Of a stretch of 64,000 nucleotides of DNA, positions 22,936-36,206 are shown one piece after another. The stretch lies in assembly GCA_949358305.1 (NCBI GenBank), contig OX442314.1, positions 42,788,581-42,852,580 on the forward strand. Direction: 5' to 3'. How positions within the stretch are numbered: position 1 is the first letter of the stretch; each line of letters opens with the position of its first letter. Both the position numbers and the translations under genes were made by a program. The DNA is from Strigamia acuminata. Taxonomy: Eukaryota; Arthropoda; Chilopoda; Geophilomorpha; Linotaeniidae. Under the pieces are notes generated by a model. That model ran no database searches. It was not told the DNA's origin and worked only from the letters and a program-made list of their open reading frames with translations.

Positions 22936-23194
22936 ATTCACCGGCGAGGTCGTTGATGAACTCGCTTTACCCCGATGAATCTCGCGCGACAACAACCCTG
23001 CGAAAATACCAAATCTCGTACGAATAATAAACACGGCGCAAACCGCACAAAAATCCACGACATAAAATCGAATGTCGTCTATCGGCACTCTCAGCATTCC
23101 CCCGGACATTTTCCGGAAGAGTTTGGTCCGGCCGGAATCCGAGGAATAGTCACTCCCAAAGTGCGGATTTTGCGGGTGCACTCGCTTCCGAAGG
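22936..23194. repeat. R segment, right-terminal sequence of U1, with a possible small minus-strand ORF
   Basis: Ends CTTCCGAAGG. It contains the inverted counterpart of the L stretch. On the minus strand an ATG at 23109 opens 71 codons to 22894, with a hydrophobic segment (YVVDFCAVCAVFII) near residue 20; no homologue is recognised. The same ORF recurs at 50404-50619 and 58400-58615. Because the three copies are identical, they give no independent evidence that it codes. Confidence 0.55.
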
Positions 23195-23256
23195 ATAGGC
23201 AAAGCAGGCGTGCGGACGCGACGCCCGGACGCGGCCGGACGGGGACCAGTCGGCGC
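23195..23256. repeat. 62-bp linker between U1 and U2
   Basis: GC-rich, starting ATAGGCAAAGCAGGCG and ending CCAGTCGGCGC. It is identical to 50705-50766 and missing at both outer ends of the insert, apart from ATAGG, which coincides with MCP sequence at 58701-58705. It may be host DNA trapped when unit ends were joined, which is inference. Confidence 0.85.
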
Positions 23257-23801
23257 TTAACCTTGGGGTATGTGTGCGGATTTTGTCGGGGGCGAAAGGG
23301 TCCCGCTTTTTAACATTACGGCGGCCTATACGTTGTTTCGTTGATCGCGACTGTGATGCGGAATTTGCGGATGTTGTTTTGGCCGAGTAGTTCGTGCGAC
23401 CGAGCGCGTTTTGTTCGTTGCTTTTCGGTGTTCGGTGGGTTTTGTGACCGGTCAAGGGTTTCGCTAAAACGTGGTTTTTGTGACGGGAGGGAGGGGGGAT
23501 CGGTTCATGTGCTCCGAACGCGCCGCGACGCGCCGTGACTTGGGCCAAAAACGACCCGGTCGGAAACCGGGTCCCGGGCTTCGTCGAGGCGTGGTTTTTG
23601 AGAACGGGGGGAGGGGGGGATCGGGTCGCGTGCTCCGAAAGCGCCGCGACGCGCCGTGACTTGGGCCAAAAACGACCCGGTCGGAAACCGGGTCCCGGGC
23701 TTCGTCGAGGCGTGGTCCCGATCGGGACAAACTCTTCCGGAAAATGTCCGGTGGAATGTTGAGAGTGTCGATGGACGACGTTCGAGTTTATATCGTAAGT
23801 A
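23257..23801 (+). repeat. L segment of U2, with a 121-bp tandem duplication
   Basis: Identical to 2122 onward, except that the box from about 23470 to 23595 (GTGGTTTTTG...GGGCTTCGTCGAGGC) is present twice. Ends with GTAAGTAAGTAAGT at 23795. Confidence 0.75.
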
Positions 23802-24203
23802 AGTAAGTATCTGACAAAACTTGCACAGAATTTTGTCAACATTTGATAAATTTCCACAGAATTTAACGTTGTTTTGCTAAAACCTGCGGAAACGTGTCTA
23901 GTCGGGCAGAAACGTCTCGTAAAATGTTGCTGAAATTCCGTGGAAATTTGTCAAAAATTGACAAAAGTTGGTGACCGACCCACATCGCGTTGCGGCGCGG
24001 TCGGAGCACGCGACCCGATCCCCCCCCCCCCCCCTCCCCCCGTCCCCAAAAAACCACGCCTCGAGGAACCCCGAGGTTCGGTTTCCGACCGGGTCGCCTC
24101 TTGATCCGACTCGGGGCGCGTCACGGCGCGGTCGGAGGACGGCCCTCGCCCCCAAAAACCACACTCCGGGTCACGTGGTCTCGCACTCGACTTTTTCAGT
24201 TTT

Positions 24204-24983
24204 CCCGTTTTCGGCCCGTTACGGCCAAGGACCGTAACGGGTCGAAAACGGGCCGCAACGGGTCGAAAACGGCCGCAACGGGTCGAAAACGGCCCGCACG
24301 GGCCGTTAACGGGCCGCCGACGGTCCCGTCACAATCCCGTAACGGCTCGCACGGGCCGTTAACGGGCCGCCGACGGTCCCGTCACGATCCCGTAACGGCT
24401 CGCACGGGCCGTTAACGGGCCGCCGACGGTTCCGTAACTATCCCGTAACGGCCCGCACGGGCCGTTAACGGGCCGCCGACGATCCCGTCACGACCCCGTA
24501 ACGGCCCGTACGACCTCATGCGGGCCGTTAACGGCGTAAAACCAAAAACAGGATTCGAGATTAATGTCTATGAATGTTGTACGCGTTTTCATGTACGTGT
24601 TGTCGGTTGTTGATTTTTTCGATTTACACCGTCACGGCCCGTTAACGGCCCGTTAACGGCCCGTTAACGGCCCGTTACGATCCCGTAACGGCCCGCACGG
24701 GCCGTTAACGGGCCGCCGACGGTCCCGTCACGATCCCGTAACGGCCCGCACGGGCCGTTAACGGGCCGCCGACGGTCCCGTCACGGTCCCGTAACGGCTC
24801 GCACGGGCCGTTAACGGGCCGCCGACGGTCCCGTCACGGTCCCGTAACGGCCTTCGTTCCCGGACTTCGGCTCGCCGACGGCCCGTGCGACCTCATGCGG
24901 GCCGCTAACGGGCCGTCAACGGGCCGTTAACGGCCCGTTTTCGACCCGCTACGGCCCGTCACGGCCTGTTGGCCGTGCGACCC
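24204..24983. repeat. CpG-dense array 6 (one core)
   Basis: Core at 24535-24626. Same structure as array 1 but with fewer 11-bp units before the core. Confidence 0.85.
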
Positions 24984-25401
24984 GTGACTCGGAGTGTGGT
25001 TTTTGGGGACGAGGGCCGTCCTCCGGCCGCGCCGCGACGCGCCGCGGGTCGGACAAGAAACGACCCGGTCGGAAACCGAACCTCAGTGTCCAATCGGGCA
25101 GAAATTGTGCGAAAGTTTAACCAAAAATGGCCAAAAGTCGGTGCAAGTTTTGCACGCAACAAACGTCCGATGTGACAGTGCCCATGCGGGTTGGACGTGC
25201 ATGTGGGCGCGTGTGGGCGCTCGATTTACCGGCCCGTTGGACGAGTTAAACCAAAATTTCCCAATATCTTGCATAAATTTAAAGAAGATTTGACAGATTT
25301 CCAGATTTTAAGCGATGTTTTACATAAGTCCGTCCCATTGCTGAAATTCCGTGAAAATTTGTCAAAAATTGACAAAAGTCTGTGCAAATTTAGTCAGAAA
25401 T

Positions 25402-26398
25402 AGGAAACAAAAAATTTAAAATTCGTCCAACGCGCCAGTAAATCGAGCGCGCCCATGGACAGTGCGCCGGCGGGAGCCCCGGCCGTCCTCTCTCTCTCTC
25501 TCTCTCGGCCGCCAAGGCTCGCCCCTCCGCCCGTCGGCGGGAGCCCCGACCGTCCCCCCTCTCTCTTTCGGCCGCCAAAGGATCGCCCCTCCGCTCGTCA
25601 CAGATTTTTGTCAATATTTGATGAATTTCAACAGATTTTCAGCAATATTTTACAGGACATTTCTGCTCTTTTGGATACATTTTCAAAGGTTTTATTGCTA
25701 AAATTCTGGGGAAATTTATCAAATATTGACAAAAAATCGATGCAAGTTTTGTCAGAAATTGATAAAATCTTCTTAAACTCGTCCAACGCGCCGGCGAGTG
25801 CACATGCGGGGACAGTGGGCACGTCCAGCCCGCGTGCACACTGTCAGATCGGGCGGTTTCGGGCACAGTTTGATCCGGGCAAATATCTAGCAAAACTTGC
25901 ACCGATTTTTTGTCAATTTTAGACAAATTTCAGCGATATTTTACGAGACATTTCTGCTCGATTGGACACATTTCCAGGGGTTTTTTGTAAAACATTGATA
26001 AAATTCCGTGGAAATTTATCAAATATTGGCAAAATTCGGTGCTAATTTTGTCAAAAATTAGGAAAAAAAAAATTTTCAAAACTTGTCCAACGTGCCGGTA
26101 AATCGAGCGCCCACATGCCTAGATAGTGCACGCCCAACCCGCCAAGGCTCGCCCCTCCGCCCGTCGGCGGGAGCCCCGGCCGTCCCCTCTCTCTCTCTTT
26201 CTCTCTCTCTCTCGGGCGCCCGGAGCTCGCCCCTCCGCCCGTCACCGACTTTTGACACAATTTTTGATGAAATTCAACGGAATTTTAGCAACGTTTTACA
26301 AAAAACCTGTGGAAATGTGTCCAACCGGGCAGAAATGTGTCGTAAAATGTTGCCGAAATTCTGTGAAAATTTGTCACAAATTGCCAAAAGTCGGTGCA
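25402..26398 (+). repeat. 1,015-bp repeat, single copy
   Basis: One unit carrying the 4-nt deletion after CCCATG seen in the first copy at 4180, and one extra A in the poly-A before CTTGTCCAACG. Confidence 0.85.
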
Positions 26399-28373
26399 AG
26401 TATTGCTAGATTTGGGCGCATCAAACTGTGCCGAGATCTGACAGTGTCCACGCGGTTTTGAAGCGCCCACTGTCGACGCACGTGGGCGCTCAATTTACCG
26501 GCGCGTTGGACGAGTTTTGAAAAAAGTTTTTTCCTAATTTCTGACAAAACTTGCACCGAATTTTGTCAATATGTGATAAATTTCCATGGATTTTAAGCAA
26601 TGTTTTACAGAAGTCCGTCCCATCGGGCAGAAATGTCTCGTAAAATGTCGCTGAAATTCTGTGGAAATTTGTTAAAAAATTCCCACAAGTCGGTGCAACT
26701 TTTGCACGCATCAAACTGTGCCCCGAGAGTCCACGCGTGTGCCCGATCTGACAGTGTCCACGCGGGTTGGACGTGCGCATGTGGGCGCGCGATTTACTGG
26801 CCTCCAACTCATCAATTAAAGCTCTCATGCAGCGCAACGAATCATCTGAAGAGCGCTAGTGAATTCAAAAAATGGCGACAGAAAAATTAAAAACACGTCT
26901 AATTTATTCGACTCAAGAACACGAACTAAATTGTCCAGATACTAGTCTACAATAGAAAATGCGGGAGTGCAACAATTGAAATTGCACGCGCTCAAAACAA
27001 TTAGCAAAATAAAATCATATAAAACATCGAGACTGACGTAACTAGAATCACACGATCGTCGACGAGAGTCCACGCATGTGCGTGCGCGATGTACTCGTGT
27101 GGCCACGTGTTAAACGTGGGCACGACGCGCAAGAACCGTACACACCGAGTCAAGGAACCACTAAAAAGACAAAACGAATTAAACACATGTCTAATGCAAA
27201 AACAATTAACAATAAAACTGTGCCCGAAACCGCCCGATCTGACAATGTCCACGCGGGTTGGACGTGTAAAACATCGCTTAAAATCTGTGGAAATCAGTCA
27301 AATGTTCTTAAAAATCGGTGCAAGTTATGCAAAATATTGGGAAAATTTTGTTTAACTCGTCCAACGCGCCGGTAAATCGAGCGCCCACACGTGCCCACAT
27401 GCGTGAACAGTGCACTCGCCCTCTCGCCCCGTCGGCGTAGGCGCCGGCCGTCCGCCCTCTCTCTCTCTCTCTCTCTTCCGCTCGGGAATCGCCCTTCCGC
27501 CCGTCACCGAATTTTGTCAATATCTGATAAATTTCTACAGAATTGCAGCAACATTATACGGGATATTTCTGCCCTTTTGGATGGGGCTTCTGTAAAACAT
27601 TGCTTAAAATCTGTGTAAATTTATTAAATGTCGTTAAAAATCGTTGCAAGTTTTGTCAGATTTTGGAGAATTTTTTTAGAACTCGTCCAACGCGCCAGTA
27701 AATCACGCGCCCACGTGCGTGGACAGTGCGCCCCGCGTGGACACTGTCAGGTCGGGCACACTCGTGGACTCTCGGGGCACACGGTTTGATGCGTCCAAAA
27801 AAATTGCACCGACTTTTGACAATTTGTGATAAATTTCCAAGTAATTTCAGCAATATTTTGCGAGACATTTCTGCCCGATTGGATACATTTCCACAGGTTT
27901 TTGTAAAACATTGCTAAAATTCGGTGGAAATCTATCAAATGTTGCCACAATTCGGTGCAAGTTTTGCGAGATTTGCTCGCATCAAACTGTGCCCGAAAAT
28001 GCCCGACTTGACAGTGTCCACGCGGGTTGGACGCGCCCAGCACTGTCCAAGCACGTGGGCGCGTGTGGGCGCTCGATTTATCGGCGCGTTGGACTAGTTT
28101 TAAAAAAATTTTCCCAATTTCTGACAAAATTCGCACCGAATTTTTGCAATTTTTGATAAATTAACACAGAATTTCAGCAATGTTTTAAACAAGTCCGTCC
28201 AATCGGGCAGAAATGTCTCGTAAAATGTTGCTGAAATTCCGTGAAAATCTGTCAAAAATTGACAAAAGTTGGTGACCGACCCGCGGCGCGTCACGGCGCG
28301 GTCGGAGGACGGCCCTCGTCCCCAAAAACCACACTCCGGGTCACGTGGTCTCGCACTCGACTTTTTCAGTTTT
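26399..28373. repeat. AT-rich fold-back modules containing a V' segment
   Basis: Fold-back units and a (TC)n box surround V' (26811-27225). V' is a diverged inverted relative of 17473-17850 in V; for example GTGCAACAATTGAAATTGCA at 26967 is the reverse of 17689-17708. Near-identical blocks are at about 31835-33808 and 40247-42222. No credible gene is seen; a 27-codon ATG ORF at 26871 in V' is not kept in V. Confidence 0.75.
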
Positions 28374-30419
28374 CCCGTTTTCGGCCCGTTACGGCCAAGG
28401 ACCGTAACGGGTCGAAAACGGGCCGCAACGGGTCGAAAACGGCCGCAACGGGTCGAAAACGGCCCGCACGGGCCGTTAACGGGCCGCCGACGGTCCCGTC
28501 ACGATCCCGTAACGGCTCGCACGGGCCGTTAACGGGCCGCTGACGGTCCCGTCACGATCCCGCAACGGCCCGCACGGGCCGTTAACGGGCCGTCGACGAT
28601 CCCGTCACGATCCCGCAACGGCCCGCACGGGCCGTTAACGGGCCGCTGACGGTCCCGTCACGATCCCGCAACGGCCCGCACGGGCCGTTAACGGGCCGTC
28701 GACGGTCCCGTCACGATCCCGCAACGGCCCGCACGGGCCGTTAACGGCCCGTTAACGGCCCGTTAACGGCCCGTTAACGGGGCAAAACCGAAAACAGGAT
28801 TCGAGATTAATGTCTATGAATGTTGTACGCGTTTTCACGTACGTGTTGTCGGTTGTTGATTTTTTCGATTCACGCCGTAACGGCCCGTTAACGGCCCGTT
28901 AACGGCCCGTCAACGGCCCGTCAACGGCCCGCAACGGCCCGCACGGGCCGTTAACGGGCCGTCGACGATCCCGTCACGATCCCGCAACGGCCCGCACGGG
29001 CCGTTAACGGGCCGCTGACGGTCCCGTCACGATCCCGTCACGGCCTTCGTTCCCGGACTTCGGCTCGCCGACGGCCCGTACGACCTCACGCGGGCCGTTA
29101 ACGGGCCGTTAACGGCCCGTTAACGGCCCGTTAACGGCGTAAAACCAAAAACAGGATTCGAGATTAATGTCTATGAATGTTGTACGCGTTTTCATGTACG
29201 TGTTGTCGGTTGTTGATTTTTTCGATTCACGCCGTAACGGCCCGTTAACGGCCCGTTAACGGCCCGTCAACGGCCCGTCAACGGCCCGCAACGGCCCGCA
29301 CGGGCCGTTAACGGGCCGTCGACGATCCCGTCACGATCCCGCAACGGCCCGCACGGGCCGTTAACGGGCCGCTGACGGTCCCGTCACGATCCCGCAACGG
29401 CCCGCACGGGCCGTTAACGGGCCGTTGACGATCCCGTCACGATCCCGCAACGGCCCGCACGGGCCGTTAACGGGCCGCTGACGGTCCCGTCACGATCCCG
29501 CAACGGCCCGCACGGGCCGTTAACGGGCCGTCGACGGTCCCGTCACGATCCCGCAACGGCCCGCACGGGCCGTTAACGGCCCGTTAACGGCCCGTTAACG
29601 GCCCGTTAACGGGGCAAAACCGAAAACAGGATTCGAGATTAATGTCTATGAATGTTGTACGCGTTTTCACGTACGTGTTGTCGGTTGTTGATTTTTTCGA
29701 TTTACGCCGTAACGGCCCGTTAACGGCCCGTTAACGGCCCGTCAACGGCCCGTCAACGGCCCGCAACGGCCCGCACGGGCCGTTAACGGGCCGTCGACGA
29801 TCCCGTCACGATCCCGCAACGGCCCGCACGGGCCGTTAACGGGCCGCTGACGGTCCCGTCACGATCCCGTCACGGCCTTCGTTCCCGGACTTCGGCTCGC
29901 CGACGGCCCGTACGACCTCACGCGGGCCGTTAACGGGCCGTTAACGGCCCGTTAACGGCCCGTTAACGGCGTAAAACCAAAAACAGGATTCGAGATTAAT
30001 GTCTATGAATGTTGTACGCGTTTTCATGTACGTGTTGTCGGTTGTTGATTTTTTCGATTCACGCCGTAACGGCCCGTTAACGGCCCGTTAACGGCCCGTC
30101 AACGGCCCGTCAACGGCCCGCAACGGCCCGCACGGGCCGTTAACGGGCCGCCGACGGTCCCGTCACGATCCCGTAACGGCCCGCACGGGCCGTTAACGGG
30201 CCGCCGACGGTCCCGTCACGGTCCCGTAACGGCTCGCACGGGCCGTTAACGGGCCGCCGACGGTCCCGTCACGGTCCCGTAACGGCCTTCGTTCCCGGAC
30301 TTCGGCTCGCCGACGGCCCGTGCGACCTCATGCGGGCCGCTAACGGGCCGTCAACGGGCCGTTAACGGCCCGTTTTCGACCCGCTACGGCCCGTCACGGC
30401 CTGTTGGCCGTGCGACCCG
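28374..30419. repeat. CpG-dense array 7 (four cores)
   Basis: Cores start at 28782, 29139, 29614 and 29971, spaced 357, 475 and 357 bp. The GGCAAAACCG and GTAAAACCA core types alternate. Confidence 0.87.
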
Positions 30420-30836
30420 TGACTCGGAGTGTGGTTTTTGGGGACGAGGGCCGTCCTCCGGCCGCGCCGCGACGCGCCGCGGGTCGGACAAGAAACGACC
30501 CGGTCGGAAACCGAACCTCAGTGTCCAATCGGGCAGAAATTGTGCGAAAGTTTAACCAAAAATGGCCAAAAGTCGGTGCAAGTTTTGCACGCAACAAACG
30601 TCCGATGTGACAGTGCCCATGCGGGTTGGACGTGCATGTGGGCGCGTGTGGGCGCTCGATTTACCGGCCCGTTGGACGAGTTAAACCAAAATTTCCCAAT
30701 ATCTTGCATAAATTTAAAGAAGATTTGACAGATTTCCAGATTTTAAGCGATGTTTTACATAAGTCCGTCCCATTGCTGAAATTCCGTGAAAATTTGTCAA
30801 AAATTGACAAAAGTCTGTGCAAATTTAGTCAGAAAT

Positions 30837-31834
30837 AGGAAACAAAAAATTTAAAATTCGTCCAACGCGCCAGTAAATCGAGCGCGCCCATGGACAGTGC
30901 GCCGGCGGGAGCCCCGGCCGTCCTCTCTCTCTCTCTCTCTCGGCCGCCAAGGCTCGCCCCTCCGCCCGTCGGCGGGAGCCCCGACCGTCCCCCCTCTCTC
31001 TTTCGGCCGCCAAAGGATCGCCCCTCCGCTCGTCACAGATTTTTGTCAATATTTGATGAATTTCAACAGATTTTCAGCAATATTTTACAGGACATTTCTG
31101 CTCTTTTGGATACATTTTCAAAGGTTTTATTACTAAAATTCTGGGGAAATTTATCAAAAATTGACAAAAAATCGATGCAAGTTTTGTCAGAAATTGATAA
31201 AATCTTCTTAAACTCGTCCAACGCGCCGGCGAGTGCACATGCGGGGACAGTGGGCACGTCCAGCCCGCGTGCACACTGTCAGATCGGGCGGTTTCGGGCA
31301 CAGTTTGATCCGGGCAAATATCTAGCAAAACTTGCACCGATTTTTTGTCAATTTTAGACAAATTTCAGCGATATTTTACGAGACATTTCTGCTCGATTGG
31401 ACACATTTCCAGGGGTTTTTTGTAAAACATTGATAAAATTCCGTGGAAATTTATCAAATATTGGCAAAATTCGGTGCTAATTTTGTCAAAAATTAGGAAA
31501 AAAAAAATTTTCAAAACTTGTCCAACGTGCCGGTAAATCGAGCGCCCACATGCCTAGATAGTGCACGCCCAACCCGCCAAGGCTCGCCCCTCCGCCCGTC
31601 GGCGGGAGCCCCGGCCGTCCCCTCTCTCTCTCTTTCTCTCTCTCTCTCGGGCGCCCGGAGCTCGCCCCTCCGCCCGTCACCGACTTTTGACACAATTTTT
31701 GATGAAATTCAACGGAATTTTAGCAACGTTTTACAAAAAACCTGTGGAAATGTGTCCAACCGGGCAGAAATGTGTCGTAAAATGTTGCCGAAATTCTGTG
31801 AAAATTTGTCACAAATTGCCAAAAGTCGGTGCAA
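30837..31834 (+). repeat. 1,015-bp repeat, single copy
   Basis: One unit with the 4-nt deletion after CCCATG, between border block 30533-30836 and the TATTGCTAG tail. Confidence 0.85.
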
Positions 31835-33808
31835 GTATTGCTAGATTTGGGCGCATCAAACTGTGCCGAGATCTGACAGTGTCCACGCGGTTTTGAAGCG
31901 CCCACTGTCGACGCACGTGGGCGCTCAATTTACCGGCGCGTTGGACGAGTTTTGAAAAAAGTTTTTTCCTAATTTCTGACAAAACTTGCACCGAATTTTG
32001 TCAATATGTGATAAATTTCCATGGATTTTAAGCAATGTTTTACAGAAGTCCGTCCCATCGGGCAGAAATGTCTCGTAAAATGTCGCTGAAATTCTGTGGA
32101 AATTTGTTAAAAAATTCCCACAAGTCGGTGCAACTTTTGCACGCATCAAACTGTGCCCCGAGAGTCCACGCGTGTGCCCGATCTGACAGTGTCCACGCGG
32201 GTTGGACGTGCGCATGTGGGCGCGCGATTTACTGGCCTCCAACTCATCAATTAAAGCTCTCATGCAGCGCAACGAATCATCTGAAGAGCGCTAGTGAATT
32301 CAAAAAATGGCGACAGAAAAATTAAAAACACGTCTAATTTATTCGACTCAAGAACACGAACTAAATTGTCCAGATACTAGTCTACAATAGAAAATGCGGG
32401 AGTGCAACAATTGAAATTGCACGCGCTCAAAACAATTAGCAAAATAAAATCATATAAAACATCGAGACTGACGTAACTAGAATCACACGATCGTCGACGA
32501 GAGTCCACGCATGTGCGTGCGCGATGTACTCGTGTGGCCACGTGTTAAACGTGGGCACGACGCGCAAGAACCGTACACACCGAGTCAAGGAACCACTAAA
32601 AAGACAAAACGAATTAAACACATGTCTAATGCAAAAACAATTAACAATAAAACTGTGCCCGAAACCGCCCGATCTGACAATGTCCACGCGGGTTGGACGT
32701 GTAAAACATCGCTTAAAATCTGTGGAAATCAGTCAAATGTTCTTAAAAATCGGTGCAAGTTATGCAAAATATTGGGAAAATTTTGTTTAACTCGTCCAAC
32801 GCGCCGGTAAATCGAGCGCCCACACGTGCCCACATGCGTGAACAGTGCACTCGCCCTCTCGCCCCGTCGGCGTAGGCGCCGGCCGTCCGCCCTCTCTCTC
32901 TCTCTCTCTCTTCCGCTCGGGAATCGCCCTTCCGCCCGTCACCGAATTTTGTCAATATCTGATAAATTTCTACAGAATTGCAGCAACATTATACGGGATA
33001 TTTCTGCCCTTTTGGATGGGGCTTCTGTAAAACATTGCTTAAAATCTGTGTAAATTTATTAAATGTCGTTAAAAATCGTTGCAAGTTTTGTCAGATTTTG
33101 GAGAATTTTTTTAGAACTCGTCCAACGCGCCAGTAAATCACGCGCCCACGTGCGTGGACAGTGCGCCCCGCGTGGACACTGTCAGGTCGGGCACACTCGT
33201 GGACTCTCGGGGCACACGGTTTGATGCGTCCAAAAAAATTGCACCGACTTTTGACAATTTGTGATAAATTTCCAAGTAATTTCAGCAATATTTTGCGAGA
33301 CATTTCTGCCCGATTGGATACATTTCCACAGGTTTTTGTAAAACATTGCTAAAATTCGGTGGAAATCTATCAAATGTTGCCACAATTCGGTGCAAGTTTT
33401 GCGAGATTTGCTCGCATCAAACTGTGCCCGAAAATGCCCGACTTGACAGTGTCCACGCGGGTTGGACGCGCCCAGCACTGTCCAAGCACGTGGGCGCGTG
33501 TGGGCGCTCGATTTATCGGCGCGTTGGACTAGTTTTAAAAAAATTTTCCCAATTTCTGACAAAATTCGCACCGAATTTTTGCAATTTTTGATAAATTAAC
33601 ACAGAATTTCAGCAATGTTTTAAACAAGTCCGTCCAATCGGGCAGAAATGTCTCGTAAAATGTTGCTGAAATTCCGTGAAAATCTGTCAAAAATTGACAA
33701 AAGTTGGTGACCGACCCGCGGCGCGTCACGGCGCGGTCGGAGGACGGCCCTCGTCCCCAAAAACCACACTCCGGGTCACGTGGTCTCGCACTCGACTTTT
33801 TCAGTTTT
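31835..33808. repeat. AT-rich fold-back modules containing a V' segment (second copy)
   Basis: Near-identical to 26399-28373. V' lies at about 32246-32660. Nothing gene-like beyond the shared repeats. Confidence 0.75.
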
Positions 33809-35789
33809 CCCGTTTTCGGCCCGTTACGGCCAAGGACCGTAACGGGTCGAAAACGGGCCGCAACGGGTCGAAAACGGCCGCAACGGGTCGAAAACGGCCC
33901 GCACGGGCCGTTAACGGGCCGCCGACGGTCCCGTCACGATCCCGCAACGGCCCGCACGGGCCGTTAACGGGCCGCTGACGGTCCCGTCACGATCCCGTCA
34001 CGGCCTTCGTTCCCGGACTTCGGCTCGCCGACGGCCCGTACGACCTCACGCGGGCCGTTAACGGGCCGTTAACGGCCCGTTAACGGCCCGTTAACGGCGT
34101 AAAACCAAAAACAGGATTCGAGATTAATGTCTATGAATGTTGTACGCGTTTTCATGTACGTGTTGTCGGTTGTTGATTTTTTCGATTCACGCCGTAACGG
34201 CCCGTTAACGGCCCGTTAACGGCCCGTCAACGGCCCGTCAACGGCCCGCAACGGCCCGCACGGGCCGTTAACGGGCCGTCGACGATCCCGTCACGATCCC
34301 GCAACGGCCCGCACGGGCCGTTAACGGGCCGCTGACGGTCCCGTCACGATCCCGCAACGGCCCGCACGGGCCGTTAACGGGCCGTCGACGATCCCGTCAC
34401 GATCCCGCAACGGCCCGCACGGGCCGTTAACGGGCCGCTGACGGTCCCGTCACGATCCCGCAACGGCCCGCACGGGCCGTTAACGGGCCGTCGACGGTCC
34501 CGTCACGATCCCGCAACGGCCCGCACGGGCCGTTAACGGCCCGTTAACGGCCCGTTAACGGCCCGTTAACGGGGCAAAACCGAAAACAGGATTCGAGATT
34601 AATGTCTATGAATGTTGTACGCGTTTTCACGTACGTGTTGTCGGTTGTTGATTTTTTCGATTTACGCCGTAACGGCCCGTTAACGGCCCGTTAACGGCCC
34701 GTCAACGGCCCGTCAACGGCCCGCAACGGCCCGCACGGGCCGTTAACGGGCCGTCGACGATCCCGTCACGATCCCGCAACGGCCCGCACGGGCCGTTAAC
34801 GGGCCGCTGACGGTCCCGTCACGATCCCGTCACGGCCTTCGTTCCCGGACTTCGGCTCGCCGACGGCCCGTACGACCTCACGCGGGCCGTTAACGGGCCG
34901 TTAACGGCCCGTTAACGGCCCGTTAACGGCGTAAAACCAAAAACAGGATTCGAGATTAATGTCTATGAATGTTGTACGCGTTTTCATGTACGTGTTGTCG
35001 GTTGTTGATTTTTTCGATTTACACCGTCACGGCCCGTTAACGGCCCGTTAACGGCCCGTTAACGGCCCGTTACGATCCCGTAACGGCCCGCACGGGCCGT
35101 TAACGGGCCGCCGACGGTCCCGTCACGATCCCGTAACGGCCCGCACGGGCCGTTAACGGGCCGCCGACGGTCCCGTCACGATCCCGTAACGGCTCGCACG
35201 GGCCGTTAACGGGCCGCCGACGGTTCCGTAACTATCCCGTAACGGCCCGCACGGGCCGTTAACGGGCCGCCGACGATCCCGTCACGACCCCGTAACGGCC
35301 CGTACGACCTCATGCGGGCCGTTAACGGGCCGTTAACGGGCCGTTAACGGCCCGTTAACGGCGTAAAACCAAAAACAGGATTCGAGATTAATGTCTATGA
35401 ATGTTGTACGCGTTTTCATGTACGTGTTGTCGGTTGTTGATTTTTTCGATTTACACCGTCACGGCCCGTTAACGGCCCGTTACGATCCCGTAACGGCCCG
35501 CACGGGCCGTTAACGGGCCGCCGACGGTCCCGTCACGATCCCGTAACGGCCCGCACGGGCCGTTAACGGGCCGCCGACGGTCCCGTCACGGTCCCGTAAC
35601 GGCTCGCACGGGCCGTTAACGGGCCGCCGACGGTCCCGTCACGGTCCCGTAACGGCCTTCGTTCCCGGACTTCGGCTCGCCGACGGCCCGTGCGACCTCA
35701 TGCGGGCCGCTAACGGGCCGTCAACGGGCCGTTAACGGCCCGTTTTCGACCCGCTACGGCCCGTCACGGCCTGTTGGCCGTGCGACCCG
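33809..35789. repeat. CpG-dense array 8 (four cores)
   Basis: Cores start at 34099, 34574, 34931 and 35363, spaced 475, 357 and 432 bp. The left part uses GTCGAC/GCTGAC dimers and the right part GCCGAC-type 53-bp units, so it is a fusion of two array types. Confidence 0.87.
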
Positions 35790-36206
35790 TGACTCGGAGT
35801 GTGGTTTTTGGGGACGAGGGCCGTCCTCCGGCCGCGCCGCGACGCGCCGCGGGTCGGACAAGAAACGACCCGGTCGGAAACCGAACCTCAGTGTCCAATC
35901 GGGCAGAAATTGTGCGAAAGTTTAACCAAAAATGGCCAAAAGTCGGTGCAAGTTTTGCACGCAACAAACGTCCGATGTGACAGTGCCCATGCGGGTTGGA
36001 CGTGCATGTGGGCGCGTGTGGGCGCTCGATTTACCGGCCCGTTGGACGAGTTAAACCAAAATTTCCCAATATCTTGCATAAATTTAAAGAAGATTTGACA
36101 GATTTCCAGATTTTAAGCGATGTTTTACATAAGTCCGTCCCATTGCTGAAATTCCGTGAAAATTTGTCAAAAATTGACAAAAGTCTGTGCAAATTTAGTC
36201 AGAAAT

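Larger units (their letters stand above)
2122..23194 (+). repeat. Super-unit U1 of the insert (21.1 kb)
   Basis: Runs from the L segment (2122) to the end of the R segment (23194). It contains five CpG-dense arrays (1, 1, 1, 1 and 6 cores), three 1,015-bp repeat blocks (2, 1 and 5 copies) and one V segment. The L segment here has one copy of a 121-bp stretch that is duplicated in U2 and U3. Confidence 0.85.
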
